Positions 52,873 through 61,387 of a stretch of DNA of 64,000 nt are shown one piece after another. Location: positions 1 through 64,000 of the forward strand of contig JAFIGX010000022.1 of assembly GCA_017849455.1 (NCBI GenBank). Reading direction: 5' to 3'. This DNA is from Pseudobacter sp. Lineage in GTDB: Bacteria > Bacteroidota > Bacteroidia > Chitinophagales > Chitinophagaceae. The translations under genes and the position numbers were made by a program. The notes under the pieces are model-generated. The model ran no database searches, was not told the DNA's origin, and worked only from the letters and a program-made list of their open reading frames with translations. How positions within the stretch are numbered: position 1 is the stretch's first letter; the number at the start of each line of letters is the position of its first letter.

Positions 52873-55008
52873 CTAAGCGCGTAAAGGCGCGACAAGATAA
52901 GTAATTTTCGAGTGCAGTTCTCCGGGGCGGAAAGGTTTATGGATAAAATCTGTAAATCCTTTTTGCAACAGGTCGGTTTTCATATTATCATATACAGCAG
53001 CAGTGAATGCTACAACAGGTATGGTGCCATTCAGTTTGCGGATCTCTCTCAAAGCGGCTGCGCCATCCATTTCAGGCATTTCAAGATCGATCAGCAGCAG
53101 ATCATATTCTTCACGCTTGAACTGCTCCACCGCTTCGCGGCCATTGGTGGCTTCACTTACGGCAATGCCCCATTTGGTGAGGAATCTCTTCGCAATGGAG
53201 AGATTGACGGGATTATCTTCCGCGATGAGCACTTTCACTCCCTGTAATGGCTCCAGTTGCCCAATATTTTCTTCACTGATATAACGCGGCGTATTTTCAT
53301 TGATCTTTAATTCAACCGTAAAGTGAAAGGCGCTTCCTTTGTGTTCTTCACTCTCCAGCAGCAGATCACTGTTGAACTGGTTCAATATTTTTTTGGTGAT
53401 GGCCAGGCCAAGGCCGGTGCCTCCGTACTTACGGGTGGTATTCACATCGGCCTGCGTAAAGCTCTCGAAAATCTCGCGGTGTTTATTCCTGGGTATGCCG
53501 ATACCTGTATCCATCACGATGAACTGTACCGTTACCTTGGAGCTGGAAGAGAATAATTTTCTTACCGCCAGCGTGATCTTGCCTTCATGGGTGAACTTGA
53601 TGGCATTCGACAGCAGGTTGCTCAACACCTGGTTCAACCTGGTTTCATCCGTGATCAGCTCCATATCGAGACGTTCATCGATATCGGTCTTGAACTCCAG
53701 TCCTTTTGTAATGGCCTGACCACCGAACTGCGAAGCCACCTGTTCAATGAAATGCTTGATATTGACAGGAAGGGCAGCCAGTTCGAGCTTGCCGGCTTCG
53801 ATCTTATTATAATCGAGGATATCATTGATGAGCAGCATCATGTGTCGCGAAGAGAACTGAAGGATATCGAGCTGTGCCTTTTGTGAAGGCAAATGTTCTT
53901 CCTGCAATAATAAATTGGAAGCGCCGATAATGCCGTTCAAAGGTGTGCGAAGCTCATGGCTCATGTTGGAGAGGAAGCGGGATTTTGCCTTGGCTGCCAC
54001 TTCTGCTTTCTCCTTGGCCTTCATCAGCTCGAACTCCGTCATCTTCACGTGCGATACATCGAGGATACTGATCTTGGTATACCGGGTATCTTTATAGGAG
54101 AAAGGGGCTACGCTTACATAACCGTGGAAAGTACGGCCGGTCTTGGTGGTAAAGGCCAGCTCACCCTGCCAGTTCGGTGAGCCCGATGATACGGCTTCTT
54201 CAATAGAGTTGAACTGGCGGATATGATCTTCATCGAACCACTGCTCGATATGCGATCCTTCGATCTCGCGTTTTTCCTTCACTTCGAACATTTCGAGCGC
54301 GCGCTGGTTACAACTGGCGATGATGGTTGTCTGGCTAAAAATAATGAATACCCCATCGAGTGAGGTATTGAAAATGGTATCGCCGAATTTCTTCTCCTGC
54401 ATGATCGCTTCTTCATTGTCTTTATTCACCCGCAGGATGGCATAGGAAAAAATGATCGTCATGGCCAGGGAGATCACGAGGCTGCTGCTGTACAAACGAG
54501 AGTAGAGCGCTTCATTGATCACCTGCACATTGTTCATATAGGGGCATACCTTCAAACAGACCAGGGATGATATGATGGTAATGGCATATACTACCAGCAG
54601 TTCCCGTGCATTGCGCCGGATGCTCACCACGAAAGTGAGCACGAGGAAATAAGGGAAATATAAAAGGTATTCACCTGCCCGCAACCCTTCGATATAACTG
54701 ATCACGATGAGGTAGAGGTTCAGGTTGATGATGGCGATAATGCGGCCCGTTTCCAGTTTTCGCCGGGAGCCGAACCAGAATGCCAGCAGGAAGAAATAGG
54801 CTGAAGTGATATTGATCAGCGCACTGATATAGAGCTTATGGTAGAAATACGATATAACGGAAAAGAAATTGACCAGCAGGGCCAGCAGAATAAATGTATT
54901 GAAGTGGATGATCTTTTTTCGGTGTTCTTTCGTAATCCCTTCATCCAGGCCGGAATAAACAATATCACGGTAAATTGACCACCCCAGATATAATAATTTC
55001 TGCTTCAT
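52873..55008 (-). CDS. hybrid sensor histidine kinase (membrane sensor, PAS, HisKA, HATPase, receiver)
   Basis: The 711-residue protein has about six transmembrane helices in residues 30-195 (for example INLNLYLIVISYIEGL, YLLYFPYFLVLTFVVSI), a PAS domain (about 205-330), HisKA with SNMSHELRTPLNGIIGASN, HATPase_c with NLLSNAIKFT, DTGIGIP and GTGLGLAI, and a C-terminal receiver (VLIAEDNPVN, DLEMPEMDG). It has no Hpt or output domain. A separate Hpt gene and a LytTR response regulator lie divergently 85 bases away, which suggests phosphate passes His-Asp-His-Asp through those proteins. The sensed signal is unknown. Confidence 0.94.
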   Translation of the reverse strand: MKQKLLYLGWSIYRDIVYSGLDEGITKEHRKKIIHFNTFILLALLVNFFSVISYFYHKLYISALINITSAYFFLLAFWFGSRRKLETGRIIAIINLNLYLIVISYIEGLRAGEYLLYFPYFLVLTFVVSIRRNARELLVVYAITIISSLVCLKVCPYMNNVQVINEALYSRLYSSSLVISLAMTIIFSYAILRVNKDNEEAIMQEKKFGDTIFNTSLDGVFIIFSQTTIIASCNQRALEMFEVKEKREIEGSHIEQWFDEDHIRQFNSIEEAVSSGSPNWQGELAFTTKTGRTFHGYVSVAPFSYKDTRYTKISILDVSHVKMTEFELMKAKEKAEVAAKAKSRFLSNMSHELRTPLNGIIGASNLLLQEEHLPSQKAQLDILQFSSRHMMLLINDILDYNKIEAGKLELAALPVNIKHFIEQVASQFGGQAITKGLEFKTDIDERLDMELITDETRLNQVLSNLLSNAIKFTHEGKITLAVRKLFSSSSKVTVQFIVMDTGIGIPRNKHREIFESFTQADVNTTRKYGGTGLGLAITKKILNQFNSDLLLESEEHKGSAFHFTVELKINENTPRYISEENIGQLEPLQGVKVLIAEDNPVNLSIAKRFLTKWGIAVSEATNGREAVEQFKREEYDLLLIDLEMPEMDGAAALREIRKLNGTIPVVAFTAAVYDNMKTDLLQKGFTDFIHKPFRPGELHSKITYLVAPLRA

Positions 55009-55093
55009 AGAGTTATTGGAATAGGTACCGGATGTTACAATAAAGTACTTTTACGTACTCTATATAACGCAAAAACCGAAAATCTATTTTCTT

Positions 55094-55498
55094 ATGAATA
55101 ACCCGACCCTTCCTAAAATTTTCATTTTCAGTGAAAAGATCGATTCGGATTATCTTTTCAGCCTATATGCCGACGACTTTGATTATATGGAAGAAGTCTT
55201 TGCGGTAACCCTTCAGCACTTCGACCAGGACCTGGAAGCCATTGAAATGGCCTGGGCCTCGCGCGATATACCCGAACTGAAAAAAGCCGTCCACAAGATC
55301 AAACCTGCTTTTGGATTCGTTGGGCTCACCGATGTTCAGCAATCATGCAAGGAATTCGAGGACGAATGTCAGCAGTGCGCCGATGCCGGGGAATTAAAAA
55401 CATCCTATAAACAAATTGTTGCTACATTAGCGGAGAGTAAGTCCCTGCTGGAAATTGAACATCGCAGGCTGAAGGAATTTAACGCTACACCTCTATGA
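55094..55498 (+). CDS. Hpt-domain phosphotransfer protein
   Basis: The 134-residue cytoplasmic protein is a single histidine phosphotransfer domain. The likely phospho-His is His67 in KAVHKIKPAFGFVGL, followed by a helix with QQSCKEFEDECQQC. It should carry phosphate between the receiver of the divergent hybrid kinase and the LytTR regulator. Its stop overlaps the start of the regulator by four bases (ATGA), so the two are translationally coupled. The 85-base divergent spacer contains AGTAC/GTACT inverted elements near 55055-55070 that may form part of the control region. Confidence 0.9.
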   Translation: MNNPTLPKIFIFSEKIDSDYLFSLYADDFDYMEEVFAVTLQHFDQDLEAIEMAWASRDIPELKKAVHKIKPAFGFVGLTDVQQSCKEFEDECQQCADAGELKTSYKQIVATLAESKSLLEIEHRRLKEFNATPL

Positions 55499-56184
55499 GC
55501 CTACAGTGTATTATTGTGGAAGACCTGCAAGTGGCGGCCGACTATCTCGGCCGATGCTGTGAAAAAAGCGGTCTCGCATCTGTGAAAGCCCATTTTACCA
55601 ATGTGCCCGAAGCCCTGGAATACCTCGATAAGAATGCGGTCGACCTGTTATTCCTCGATGTTGAAATGCCCGGGGCCACCGGATTCGAGCTGCTCGATCA
55701 GATGGCCTATCATCCCAAAGTGATCCTCACCACCTCCAAGTCGGAATACGCTTATAATGCTTTTGAATACAATGTAACGGACTTCCTCAAAAAGCCGTTC
55801 ACTTACCAGCGCTTCCTGGAAGCGCTGCATAAGGTCGGCCAGGCCAGTGAGCAGTCCCTTGTGCAGAACAGCACCGATCATATATTTATAAAGAGTGATG
55901 GAAAACTGGTGCGGCTCAACAATGATGATATCCTCTTCATCGAAAGCATGGGCGATTATGTAAAATTCGTGACGCCCGATAAAAAATACATTACCCACAA
56001 TACCATCAAGAACCTGGAAGAGAAGGTCAACAAGCATTTTTTCATGAAAGTGCACCGCTCCTATATTATCAATATCACCAAGATCGATGATATCAGGGAG
56101 AATGACCTTTTCATCAAAGGCAATGAAATCCCCATCAGCAAAGCACATAAAGGAGAGATCCTGAAGAGATTGAATATTATTTGA
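55495..56184 (+). CDS. LytTR-family response regulator
   Basis: The 229-residue protein has a receiver domain (acidic IVEDLQ at 7-12, phospho-Asp55 in LLFLDVEMPG, a conserved Lys in FLKKPFTYQRF) and a C-terminal LytTR DNA-binding domain (HIFIKSDGKLVRLNNDDILF, IESMGDYVKFV, FFMKVHRSYIINITKI). It is the probable output of the phosphorelay formed with the upstream Hpt protein and the divergent hybrid kinase. Targets are unknown; the adjacent third SusCD pair is a candidate. A region with strong terminators and no gene follows. Confidence 0.95.
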   Translation: MSLQCIIVEDLQVAADYLGRCCEKSGLASVKAHFTNVPEALEYLDKNAVDLLFLDVEMPGATGFELLDQMAYHPKVILTTSKSEYAYNAFEYNVTDFLKKPFTYQRFLEALHKVGQASEQSLVQNSTDHIFIKSDGKLVRLNNDDILFIESMGDYVKFVTPDKKYITHNTIKNLEEKVNKHFFMKVHRSYIINITKIDDIRENDLFIKGNEIPISKAHKGEILKRLNII

Positions 56185-56288
56185 GCCCTTCCTCACTTTA
56201 TCGGGCCTTCCCGTCCATTCATCGGCATTTTCCCTCCAAACAGCTAAATAATTTCCTTCCCGGCCTCCTGTTTTACACCTTTGTATTA
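56185..56288 (+). other. 3' region of the LytTR gene leading into a candidate small RNA
   Basis: This pyrimidine-rich spacer has no frame of interest. It has no terminator directly after the LytTR stop, so the candidate RNA at 56289 could be made by read-through as part of that transcript. A box CACCTTTG near 56276-56283 is one base off TAnnTTTG but lacks a good -33 element. Confidence 0.4.
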
Positions 56289-56487
56289 CCGTTCAATGAG
56301 ACCAATACTAACTACTATTGATAAACATATTATTTGTGACGGTTATCTCTAAACCCCAACCCTTGAACGGAGAAAAGTGAAGTCCGTACAGTATGAAAAC
56401 GAATGAGTATCGATACCCAGCCCTTTACTCATAAAACTTAACGAGGATTTCATTTTAAAGGCCGGACCAGGTGGTCCGGCTTTTTTT
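56289..56487 (+). ncRNA. candidate structured small RNA (unassigned)
   Basis: Three pairings lie in order. CCGTTCAA (56289-56296) pairs with TTGAACGG (56363-56370). ATGAGTA (56403-56409) pairs with TACTCAT (56426-56432). The third is a perfect terminator hairpin at 56461-56480. The stretch has no convincing protein gene; the only small frame (ATGAGACCA...TAA at 56296-56352) encodes 18 residues. The layout suggests a ~200-base RNA or a structured 3' UTR of the LytTR gene. I could not match it to 6S, tmRNA, RNase P or SRP RNA. Boundaries are approximate. Confidence 0.45.
56461..56487 (+). terminator. strong intrinsic terminator
   Basis: GCCGGACC (56461-56468), loop AGGT, GGTCCGGC (56473-56480), then seven T (56481-56487). 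It ends rightward transcription from the LytTR gene or the candidate RNA. Confidence 0.92.
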
Positions 56488-56888
56488 GTATACTTTACTG
56501 ATTATCTACATATAAGCGTTTATTGACCGCCCAGGTGCAAAAAACGATGGTTTCCGGCTATTGATCGAAAAAAATAGGCAATAGTAAAAAGATTGTGCAT
56601 CTTTGTTACATCGGCTATATCCTCTGAAAGCCGCGTTTCCGATCTGCCCTAAAAATCCAATGAACGGCATCACGGAGTCCACATCCAGGGAAACCACTGA
56701 TTCCAATACTTCTGATATTACCAAGTAGCAAATCTCCTCGGAGGAAAACCATAGCAGTATCCGGTGAATTATCCAGCCTCCTGTATCTGAGAAGAACACC
56801 CGAAAATCCAAACCTATTGATTTCTCGCATTACGTTTGACTACCCAGGTAAAGAATTGTAAGCTGCTCCGTGAGGCAGCTTTTTTTTA
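56488..56888 (+). other. gene-free region ending in a second terminator; possible small RNA
   Basis: Open frames on the minus strand (for example 56506-56811) look random in composition and have no recognised family. CATCTTTG at 56598-56605 is one base off a -7 box. CGGCT (56612-56616 region) and AGCCG about 12 bases later can pair. The stretch ends in a terminator. This would fit a second RNA of roughly 270 bases, but support is weak. Confidence 0.3.
56860..56887 (+). terminator. intrinsic terminator
   Basis: AAGCTGC (56860-56866) pairs with GCAGCTT (56875-56881), with loop TCCGTGAG and a T run at 56881-56887. It lies after a stretch with no recognised gene, so something transcribed rightwards presumably ends here. 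Confidence 0.85.
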
Positions 56889-56898
56889 TGGGAGCCCT

Positions 56899-56930
56899 CC
56901 TTGTAAACCTGTTAACTTGTCAATCTATCA
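56899..56930. repeat. dispersed intergenic repeat (GGTTGACAGGTTAAC family), partial copy 3
   Basis: TTGTAAACCTGTTAACTTGT followed by CAATCTATCA resembles the right arm at 48124-48155 (TTGTCAACCTGTCAACCTG, then TTAACTTATCAAC). It again lies in a gap next to a gene 3' end. Confidence 0.5.
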
Positions 56931-56936
56931 CCCTCA

Positions 56937-58343
56937 TTAAGGTAACCCTATCTCATAATGCCTGGCCGGGATCTCCACATCATAGAAGCCTTTCTTCAAT
57001 AACCGGTCGCGGAATGGTTGCTGCACATCGTATTCACCGTGCACGAGGAATAATTTCCGGACCTGTTTGGGATCTTGCCCGGCAATGAACTGGCTCAGGT
57101 CTTCATAATCTCCATGGGCGCTCATACTGCGGATAGCACCGATCTCCGCATTTACCTGGTGCAGCACCCCGAATATCTTCACCTCTTTCTTACCGGCTAT
57201 CAACTGACCACCTAAAGAATTCGGTTCGCAATAACCTGTCATCAATATCGTGTTGCGGCTGTTCTCGATATTGTTGCTGATATGGTGTTTCACCCTGCCG
57301 GCATCTGCCATGCCACTGGCCGAGATGATGACGCAGGGCTCATTGCGGAAGTTGAGCAGCTTCGACTGGTCGACGGTCTTGATGTATTTCAGCCCATTGA
57401 AGGCGAAGGGATCATTGTCCGTTTCAAGGATGCGTTGGATGGTCTTATTGAAATACTGGGGATAGCGTTTGGTGAGTTCTGTTGCTTCGATGCTGAGTGG
57501 GCTATCGACAAAATAATCCAGTGCCGGCAGACGCTTTTCCAGTTCCAGTTGATTGAGGGCGAACAGTAATTCCTGCGTGCGCCCAACACTGAAGGCCGGC
57601 ATGATGAGTTTGCCTTTTTTCTGCAGGCAGGTCTTCTCGATCCACTGCAATAGCATATCAGGTGTGGTGGTGGCCTGATCGTGCAGGCTGTTGCCGTAAG
57701 TGGATTCGAGCAGGATATAATCGGCCTGCTGCGGGAACGGCGCCGGCGATTTCAGGATCACGTCGCGGTAGCGGCCCACATCGCCGCTGAAAGTGAGGCG
57801 GGTGATCTTGTCATTTTCTTTGATGCGCAGGTGAACGGCAGCACTGCCGATAATATGCCCGGCATCGGTATACATCAGGTCTACATTCTCATCGATCGTG
57901 AACCATTGCTGGTATTCCACTGCCTTGAAATAGTTCATGGCTTTTTTGGCATCGTCCACGGTGTAGAGCGGTTGCAGGTACGGCAATCCTTCTGCGGCCC
58001 TTCTTTTATTGACGAATTTGGTATCGTCTTCCTGGATTTCCCCTGAATCTTCCAGCAAAATGCCTGTGAGCTCTTTGGTAGCCGGCGTGCAAAAGATCGT
58101 TCCACTGAACCCTTCCTTGACGAGCTTGGGAATAAGGCCACTGTGATCAATATGCGCATGAGAGAGGATCAGGTAATTGATTTTTGAAGGATCGAATCCC
58201 CAATCCCTGTTCATCGTGTCGGTGTCGTGCCCCATGCCCTGGAACATACCGCAGTCGAGCAGGTATTGCTTTCCATTCTTCAGGGTGAGTAAATGTTTTG
58301 AACCGGTCACTGTGCGGGCTGCTCCATGAAATGCTATTTTCAT
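56937..58343 (-). CDS. metallo-beta-lactamase/beta-CASP RNA-processing hydrolase
   Basis: The 468-residue protein starts with the MBL fold: GAARTVTGSKHLL, the zinc motif HAHIDH (His62, His64, Asp66, His67) and DAGHIIGSAAVHL. The beta-CASP domain (about 200-390) has PAFSVGRTQELLFALNQLE and the C-terminal ISASGMADAGRVKHHI and RSMSAHGDYEDL motifs, then FLVHGE. Members act as RNA endo- or exonucleases of the CPSF73/YSH1 type. There is no signal peptide. It lies on the same strand as the following small genes but 70 bases from DUF4442. The gap to its left ends in a repeat and a terminator for opposite-strand transcripts. Confidence 0.92.
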   Translation of the reverse strand: MKIAFHGAARTVTGSKHLLTLKNGKQYLLDCGMFQGMGHDTDTMNRDWGFDPSKINYLILSHAHIDHSGLIPKLVKEGFSGTIFCTPATKELTGILLEDSGEIQEDDTKFVNKRRAAEGLPYLQPLYTVDDAKKAMNYFKAVEYQQWFTIDENVDLMYTDAGHIIGSAAVHLRIKENDKITRLTFSGDVGRYRDVILKSPAPFPQQADYILLESTYGNSLHDQATTTPDMLLQWIEKTCLQKKGKLIMPAFSVGRTQELLFALNQLELEKRLPALDYFVDSPLSIEATELTKRYPQYFNKTIQRILETDNDPFAFNGLKYIKTVDQSKLLNFRNEPCVIISASGMADAGRVKHHISNNIENSRNTILMTGYCEPNSLGGQLIAGKKEVKIFGVLHQVNAEIGAIRSMSAHGDYEDLSQFIAGQDPKQVRKLFLVHGEYDVQQPFRDRLLKKGFYDVEIPARHYEIGLP

Positions 58344-58413
58344 ATGGCTTTGATTTAAACTGGTTGTTTATAATTCCTGGTTGAACTTACTGCTTATGAA
58401 TCCTCATTGACCA

Positions 58414-58899
58414 TCACGCTTTCACCTTGAACGACCAGGTGAGCATGAACTCGGCCACTTTCTCGTCCTGGCCGTTGGTGCCGGTCGACAGGGCCCTGAA
58501 CGTTTGTGCTTCGCCCGAAGCGATCGCCTTGTTCACTACCTCTTTCAAGGCATTTCCGTCTTCACATACGAACGTAGTGATACCAGTGGCTTTCTTAAAA
58601 TAATTGGCTTCCAGTTTTATTACCAGCATGGAAACGGCCGGCTTTCTTTTGTACACCTGGGCCATTGCCAAAGAGCCGGTGGTCATTTCGGCGGCCATGG
58701 CAAGGCAGGCAAAATAGGTGGAACGAAAAGGGTTTTGCGAGAACCATTTAAAAGGAACAGTCACCACGCATTTTTGTTCAGTCAATTCCCTGATCCGGAC
58801 GCCTGCAAAAAAAGCGCTCGGCAGTTTCAAAAAAAGAAACATCCTGCCTTTCACAGGATGCCTCATCAATTGAATGAATGCATTGGTGATGGCTGGCAT
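58414..58899 (-). CDS. DUF4442 hot-dog-fold protein (possible acyl-CoA thioesterase)
   Basis: I set the start at 58899 (MPAITNAFIQLMRHPVKGRM). The frame is open to 59052, but that part overlaps the upstream thioredoxin-like gene and is not protein-like. The 161 residues match the DUF4442/PaaI-type hot-dog family: VVTVPFKWFSQNPFRSTYFA, CLAMAAEMTTGSLAMAQ and SMLVIKLEANYFKKATG. No substrate is known for DUF4442. The start lies one base from the stop of the thioredoxin-like gene, so the two are probably co-translated. Confidence 0.8.
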   Translation of the reverse strand: MPAITNAFIQLMRHPVKGRMFLFLKLPSAFFAGVRIRELTEQKCVVTVPFKWFSQNPFRSTYFACLAMAAEMTTGSLAMAQVYKRKPAVSMLVIKLEANYFKKATGITTFVCEDGNALKEVVNKAIASGEAQTFRALSTGTNGQDEKVAEFMLTWSFKVKA

Positions 58900-58900
58900 T

Positions 58901-59401
58901 TTAATAATTCTTGTATTGTTCCGGGGCCAATGCTTTGGGGGCCCAGTTCTCGAAGAAGGTGGATACTTTTCTCCTGTCGTACCCTTTCCCTTCTTCCAAC
59001 AGACCTGAATCCTGCGTATGGATCCGTTTCCCGTTGCCATCCAGGACCACAAAGACCGGGAAACCGAAACGTTGCGGGTAATCGAATTTTGCCAGCAATG
59101 CTTTGTTATTATTTTCTTTGCTGTAATTCACGTGATATACCACATAATTGGCATTGATCAGTGAATCGAGCTGTTTATCGGTGGTCGTGAACTCGTGAAA
59201 GCGGGCGCACCAGATACACCAGTTGCCACCGATCTGAACAAATACATGCTTGCCGGCTGCTTTCGCTGCCGATATTGCTTTCTTCAAACCTGCCTCTGCA
59301 TTTTCTTCGGGATGGTAGAGTTTGAAGGTTTTCATGTCCTGCGCTGTTGCCATTCCGGCAAGGCAGACAAAAAATAAACAGACAAATATTATTTTCATCA
59401 T
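58901..59401 (-). CDS. secreted thioredoxin-like protein (DUF255/Thioredoxin_7 type)
   Basis: The 166-residue protein has a signal peptide (MMKIIFVCLFFVCLAGMATAQ region) and a thioredoxin fold. The redox pair sits in GGNWCIWCARFHEF (WCxxC). The fold continues with YVVYHVNYSK, the cis-Pro region FGFPVFVVLDGNGKRIHTQ, and a C-terminal helix. It probably acts as a periplasmic thiol reductase or chaperone. It is followed directly by the DUF4442 gene and lies 35 bases after the papain-like protease gene on the same strand; a functional tie to the protease's active-site cysteine is only speculation. Confidence 0.88.
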   Translation of the reverse strand: MMKIIFVCLFFVCLAGMATAQDMKTFKLYHPEENAEAGLKKAISAAKAAGKHVFVQIGGNWCIWCARFHEFTTTDKQLDSLINANYVVYHVNYSKENNNKALLAKFDYPQRFGFPVFVVLDGNGKRIHTQDSGLLEEGKGYDRRKVSTFFENWAPKALAPEQYKNY

Positions 59402-59436
59402 TAAGGGGGTTGAGCTTGCAGTAAAGATAAGGAAAT

Positions 59437-61023
59437 CTATTGCTTCCCGATCTCCACGATGCTGGCCACAACCTGGTTATCCCCTGCGCCTGCATTGAAT
59501 TGCATAGTGCCATTGCTGGTATGCTGGAAACGCACATCGCGCACCAGTTTGCCGGCAAACGCGCTGTTGACACGGGCAGCATAATCAGATTGGGGATTAC
59601 GGCTGATCTGCTGGTTGATGGAGTACCAGTCGATAGGCTCCTTGCTGACCACCACCGCCATCATATCGCGGGTACCGATACTGTCGGGCGTCATGCTTTT
59701 GTCTTTCGGGAACAGGCGGTAACCGGTGATGCCGCAGAAAGGAGAGTATTTTGTTTTAGTGGGATCGTCTTTGGTGGGATAAGGGAACAGCGTATAGCTG
59801 GTACCGTCAGTTTCCCGTCCGAATACATAAATATAGCAAGCCGTACTGTTCTTCACTTCCATCTTGAATCTTGTACCTGCACGAACAGGTGAAGTGGTCT
59901 CAAACACATTATTGCCGGTAGAGCGAAGCGGTATATATCCTTTCGGCACCATCTTGCTCCCTTCCTGCTGAACGTTCACGAGCCCGATCTCGCAGGCAAA
60001 AGGTGCGCTGGCAGCGCCCATCGGCTCCAGGCCATAGGCTTCACGTACAAAATGCCGGAAATGGTTGTAGCGTACCCAGGCGAAACCATTATTACCCCAT
60101 TCAGGGCCCCAGCTATTCATGATGAGGAAGGAGCCGCCATATTGTTTATCATTATATCCTACCACGCACATGGCATGTCCGCCGAATCCCATCATCTGGT
60201 CGTCGCCCGGTGCAGGGTCCCATACATCCTTGCCCATCATGCTCTGCATAAAGCTTTGTCCGACCATCATCCCGATCACCACCGGCGCTCCCTGCGAAAG
60301 ATTTTGTTTGATGGCATTCAGGTCAACGGCATCATTGCGGTCGCCGGGAGAGAGCCTGTTGAACCCGCGCATACGGTACTGTGATGCATCCCTGATGAGT
60401 TGCTGATCGGGCTGACGGGTGCAGTCCTTGTCGGAATAAGGGAATTGATTATAAGGAACAGCGCCCTGTTTGGTCATGAATTCCATAGCACGCAGGATAT
60501 AAGAGCCCTGGCATCCGTCGAGGCCGATCTGGTTATACAGGAAGGATGGACTGAATTTCAGTTGTTCGCCAGGCTGTCCTGATTTCGCAGATTCGAGGAT
60601 CGTTCTGGCCCCATAAGCGCTACTCCAGGCCACACAGCTACCCTGCTCTCCCTGGTTGCCAACATTCGGCGCGAACTTCTGGAGATTGGCAGATTCGGGC
60701 AATGGATTTTTGGTATTGTCTTCTGAAAGCGGTTCATAGATACTGGCTTTTTCATACTGGCGTGGATCGAGCTTGCCGCCGGTAGCGAGCTGGGCGATCT
60801 GGCTCATATTACATCCGCCCTGGCGCGACAAAAACCAGCCGCCTGCCGCAAGGATCAATAGCAGTATGATGCCTTTCCCTCTGAATAACCCTAATAATAA
60901 AGGAAGTAGATTGAAGAGCCCGCCACCACCGCCTCCACCGGGGAAATTGGAGCTACCGCCGCCACCGCTCTCCTGGCTGCTGTTATCCTGATCCTGCGGA
61001 TCATCGACCATACGTATAGGCAT
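59437..61023 (-). CDS. membrane-anchored C1 (papain) family cysteine protease
   Basis: The start at 61023 (MPIRMVDDPQ) is preferred over 61092 because the longer N-terminus is not conserved-looking; 61011 is also possible. The 528-residue chain has a Gly/Ser-rich N-terminus, a single TM helix (GIILLLILAAGGWFL, about 51-65) and the papain domain. The Gln-loop NVGNQGEQGSC carries catalytic Cys130, GGHAMCVVGY carries His283, and NSWGPEWG carries Asn303. The C-terminal ~190 residues form a DUF4384-like beta domain. There is no papain propeptide of ordinary type. The protease should face the periplasm. Its function is unknown, and it heads a run with the thioredoxin-like and DUF4442 genes. Confidence 0.88.
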   Translation of the reverse strand: MPIRMVDDPQDQDNSSQESGGGGSSNFPGGGGGGGLFNLLPLLLGLFRGKGIILLLILAAGGWFLSRQGGCNMSQIAQLATGGKLDPRQYEKASIYEPLSEDNTKNPLPESANLQKFAPNVGNQGEQGSCVAWSSAYGARTILESAKSGQPGEQLKFSPSFLYNQIGLDGCQGSYILRAMEFMTKQGAVPYNQFPYSDKDCTRQPDQQLIRDASQYRMRGFNRLSPGDRNDAVDLNAIKQNLSQGAPVVIGMMVGQSFMQSMMGKDVWDPAPGDDQMMGFGGHAMCVVGYNDKQYGGSFLIMNSWGPEWGNNGFAWVRYNHFRHFVREAYGLEPMGAASAPFACEIGLVNVQQEGSKMVPKGYIPLRSTGNNVFETTSPVRAGTRFKMEVKNSTACYIYVFGRETDGTSYTLFPYPTKDDPTKTKYSPFCGITGYRLFPKDKSMTPDSIGTRDMMAVVVSKEPIDWYSINQQISRNPQSDYAARVNSAFAGKLVRDVRFQHTSNGTMQFNAGAGDNQVVASIVEIGKQ

Positions 61024-61387
61024 AAGAAGGTGATTTGGTTCTATTAAAGGTAAGGGTAAACGAGGAAAAAGAGAGAACTGGTACATTACCAAATCCTTAG
61101 TGGCTTTGTGCCTTTGTGGTCAAACTTTTATTCTTTGAGAGAAAAAAAAGAGCCGCACTAAACCCGAGTGCAGCTCTTAGTTGAAAACCCAGCAGTAAAG
61201 ACATTTAGATTACCCGCAATCCATTTCATGTACGGGAAATCGGGCCGGCCGGATTTACGAAAAAGAGGCTGCTATGTAGATAAGTAAATAATTCATTCAT
61301 TCACATTATTATAAATGGAACGGACCAGCGAAAAAAATTTCTGCCTGCACGCTATGAACGTATAATACCTATGGGAGAGTTACGAAA
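61024..61387. other. intergenic region between lysA and the C1 protease
   Basis: There is no gene here. The region holds TTAGTGGCTTTGTGCCTTTG followed by TGGT (61097-61120), a phrase that looks like a dispersed intergenic repeat, and the lysA terminator (61142-61178). A GC-rich patch (CGGGCCGGCCGG, about 61241-61252) stands in AT-rich surroundings; its role is unclear. The promoter of the protease gene was not identified. Confidence 0.55.
61142..61178 (-). terminator. intrinsic terminator downstream of lysA
   Basis: On the minus strand AAGAGC-T-GCACT pairs with AGTGC-G-GCTCTT around a seven- to eight-base loop, followed by eight T (61149-61142). It lies about 210 bases after the lysA stop, leaving a long 3' untranslated region. 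Confidence 0.85.

Noticed and set aside
52850..52880. GC-rich hairpin at the end of the hybrid kinase gene as a terminator
   Set aside because: The GCGC arms are short and no T run follows on the minus strand.
56506..56811. 101-codon minus-strand frame in the gap downstream of the LytTR gene
   Set aside because: Composition is irregular, there is no recognised family and no promoter, and the region is bounded by plus-strand terminators. A small RNA or empty spacer is more likely.
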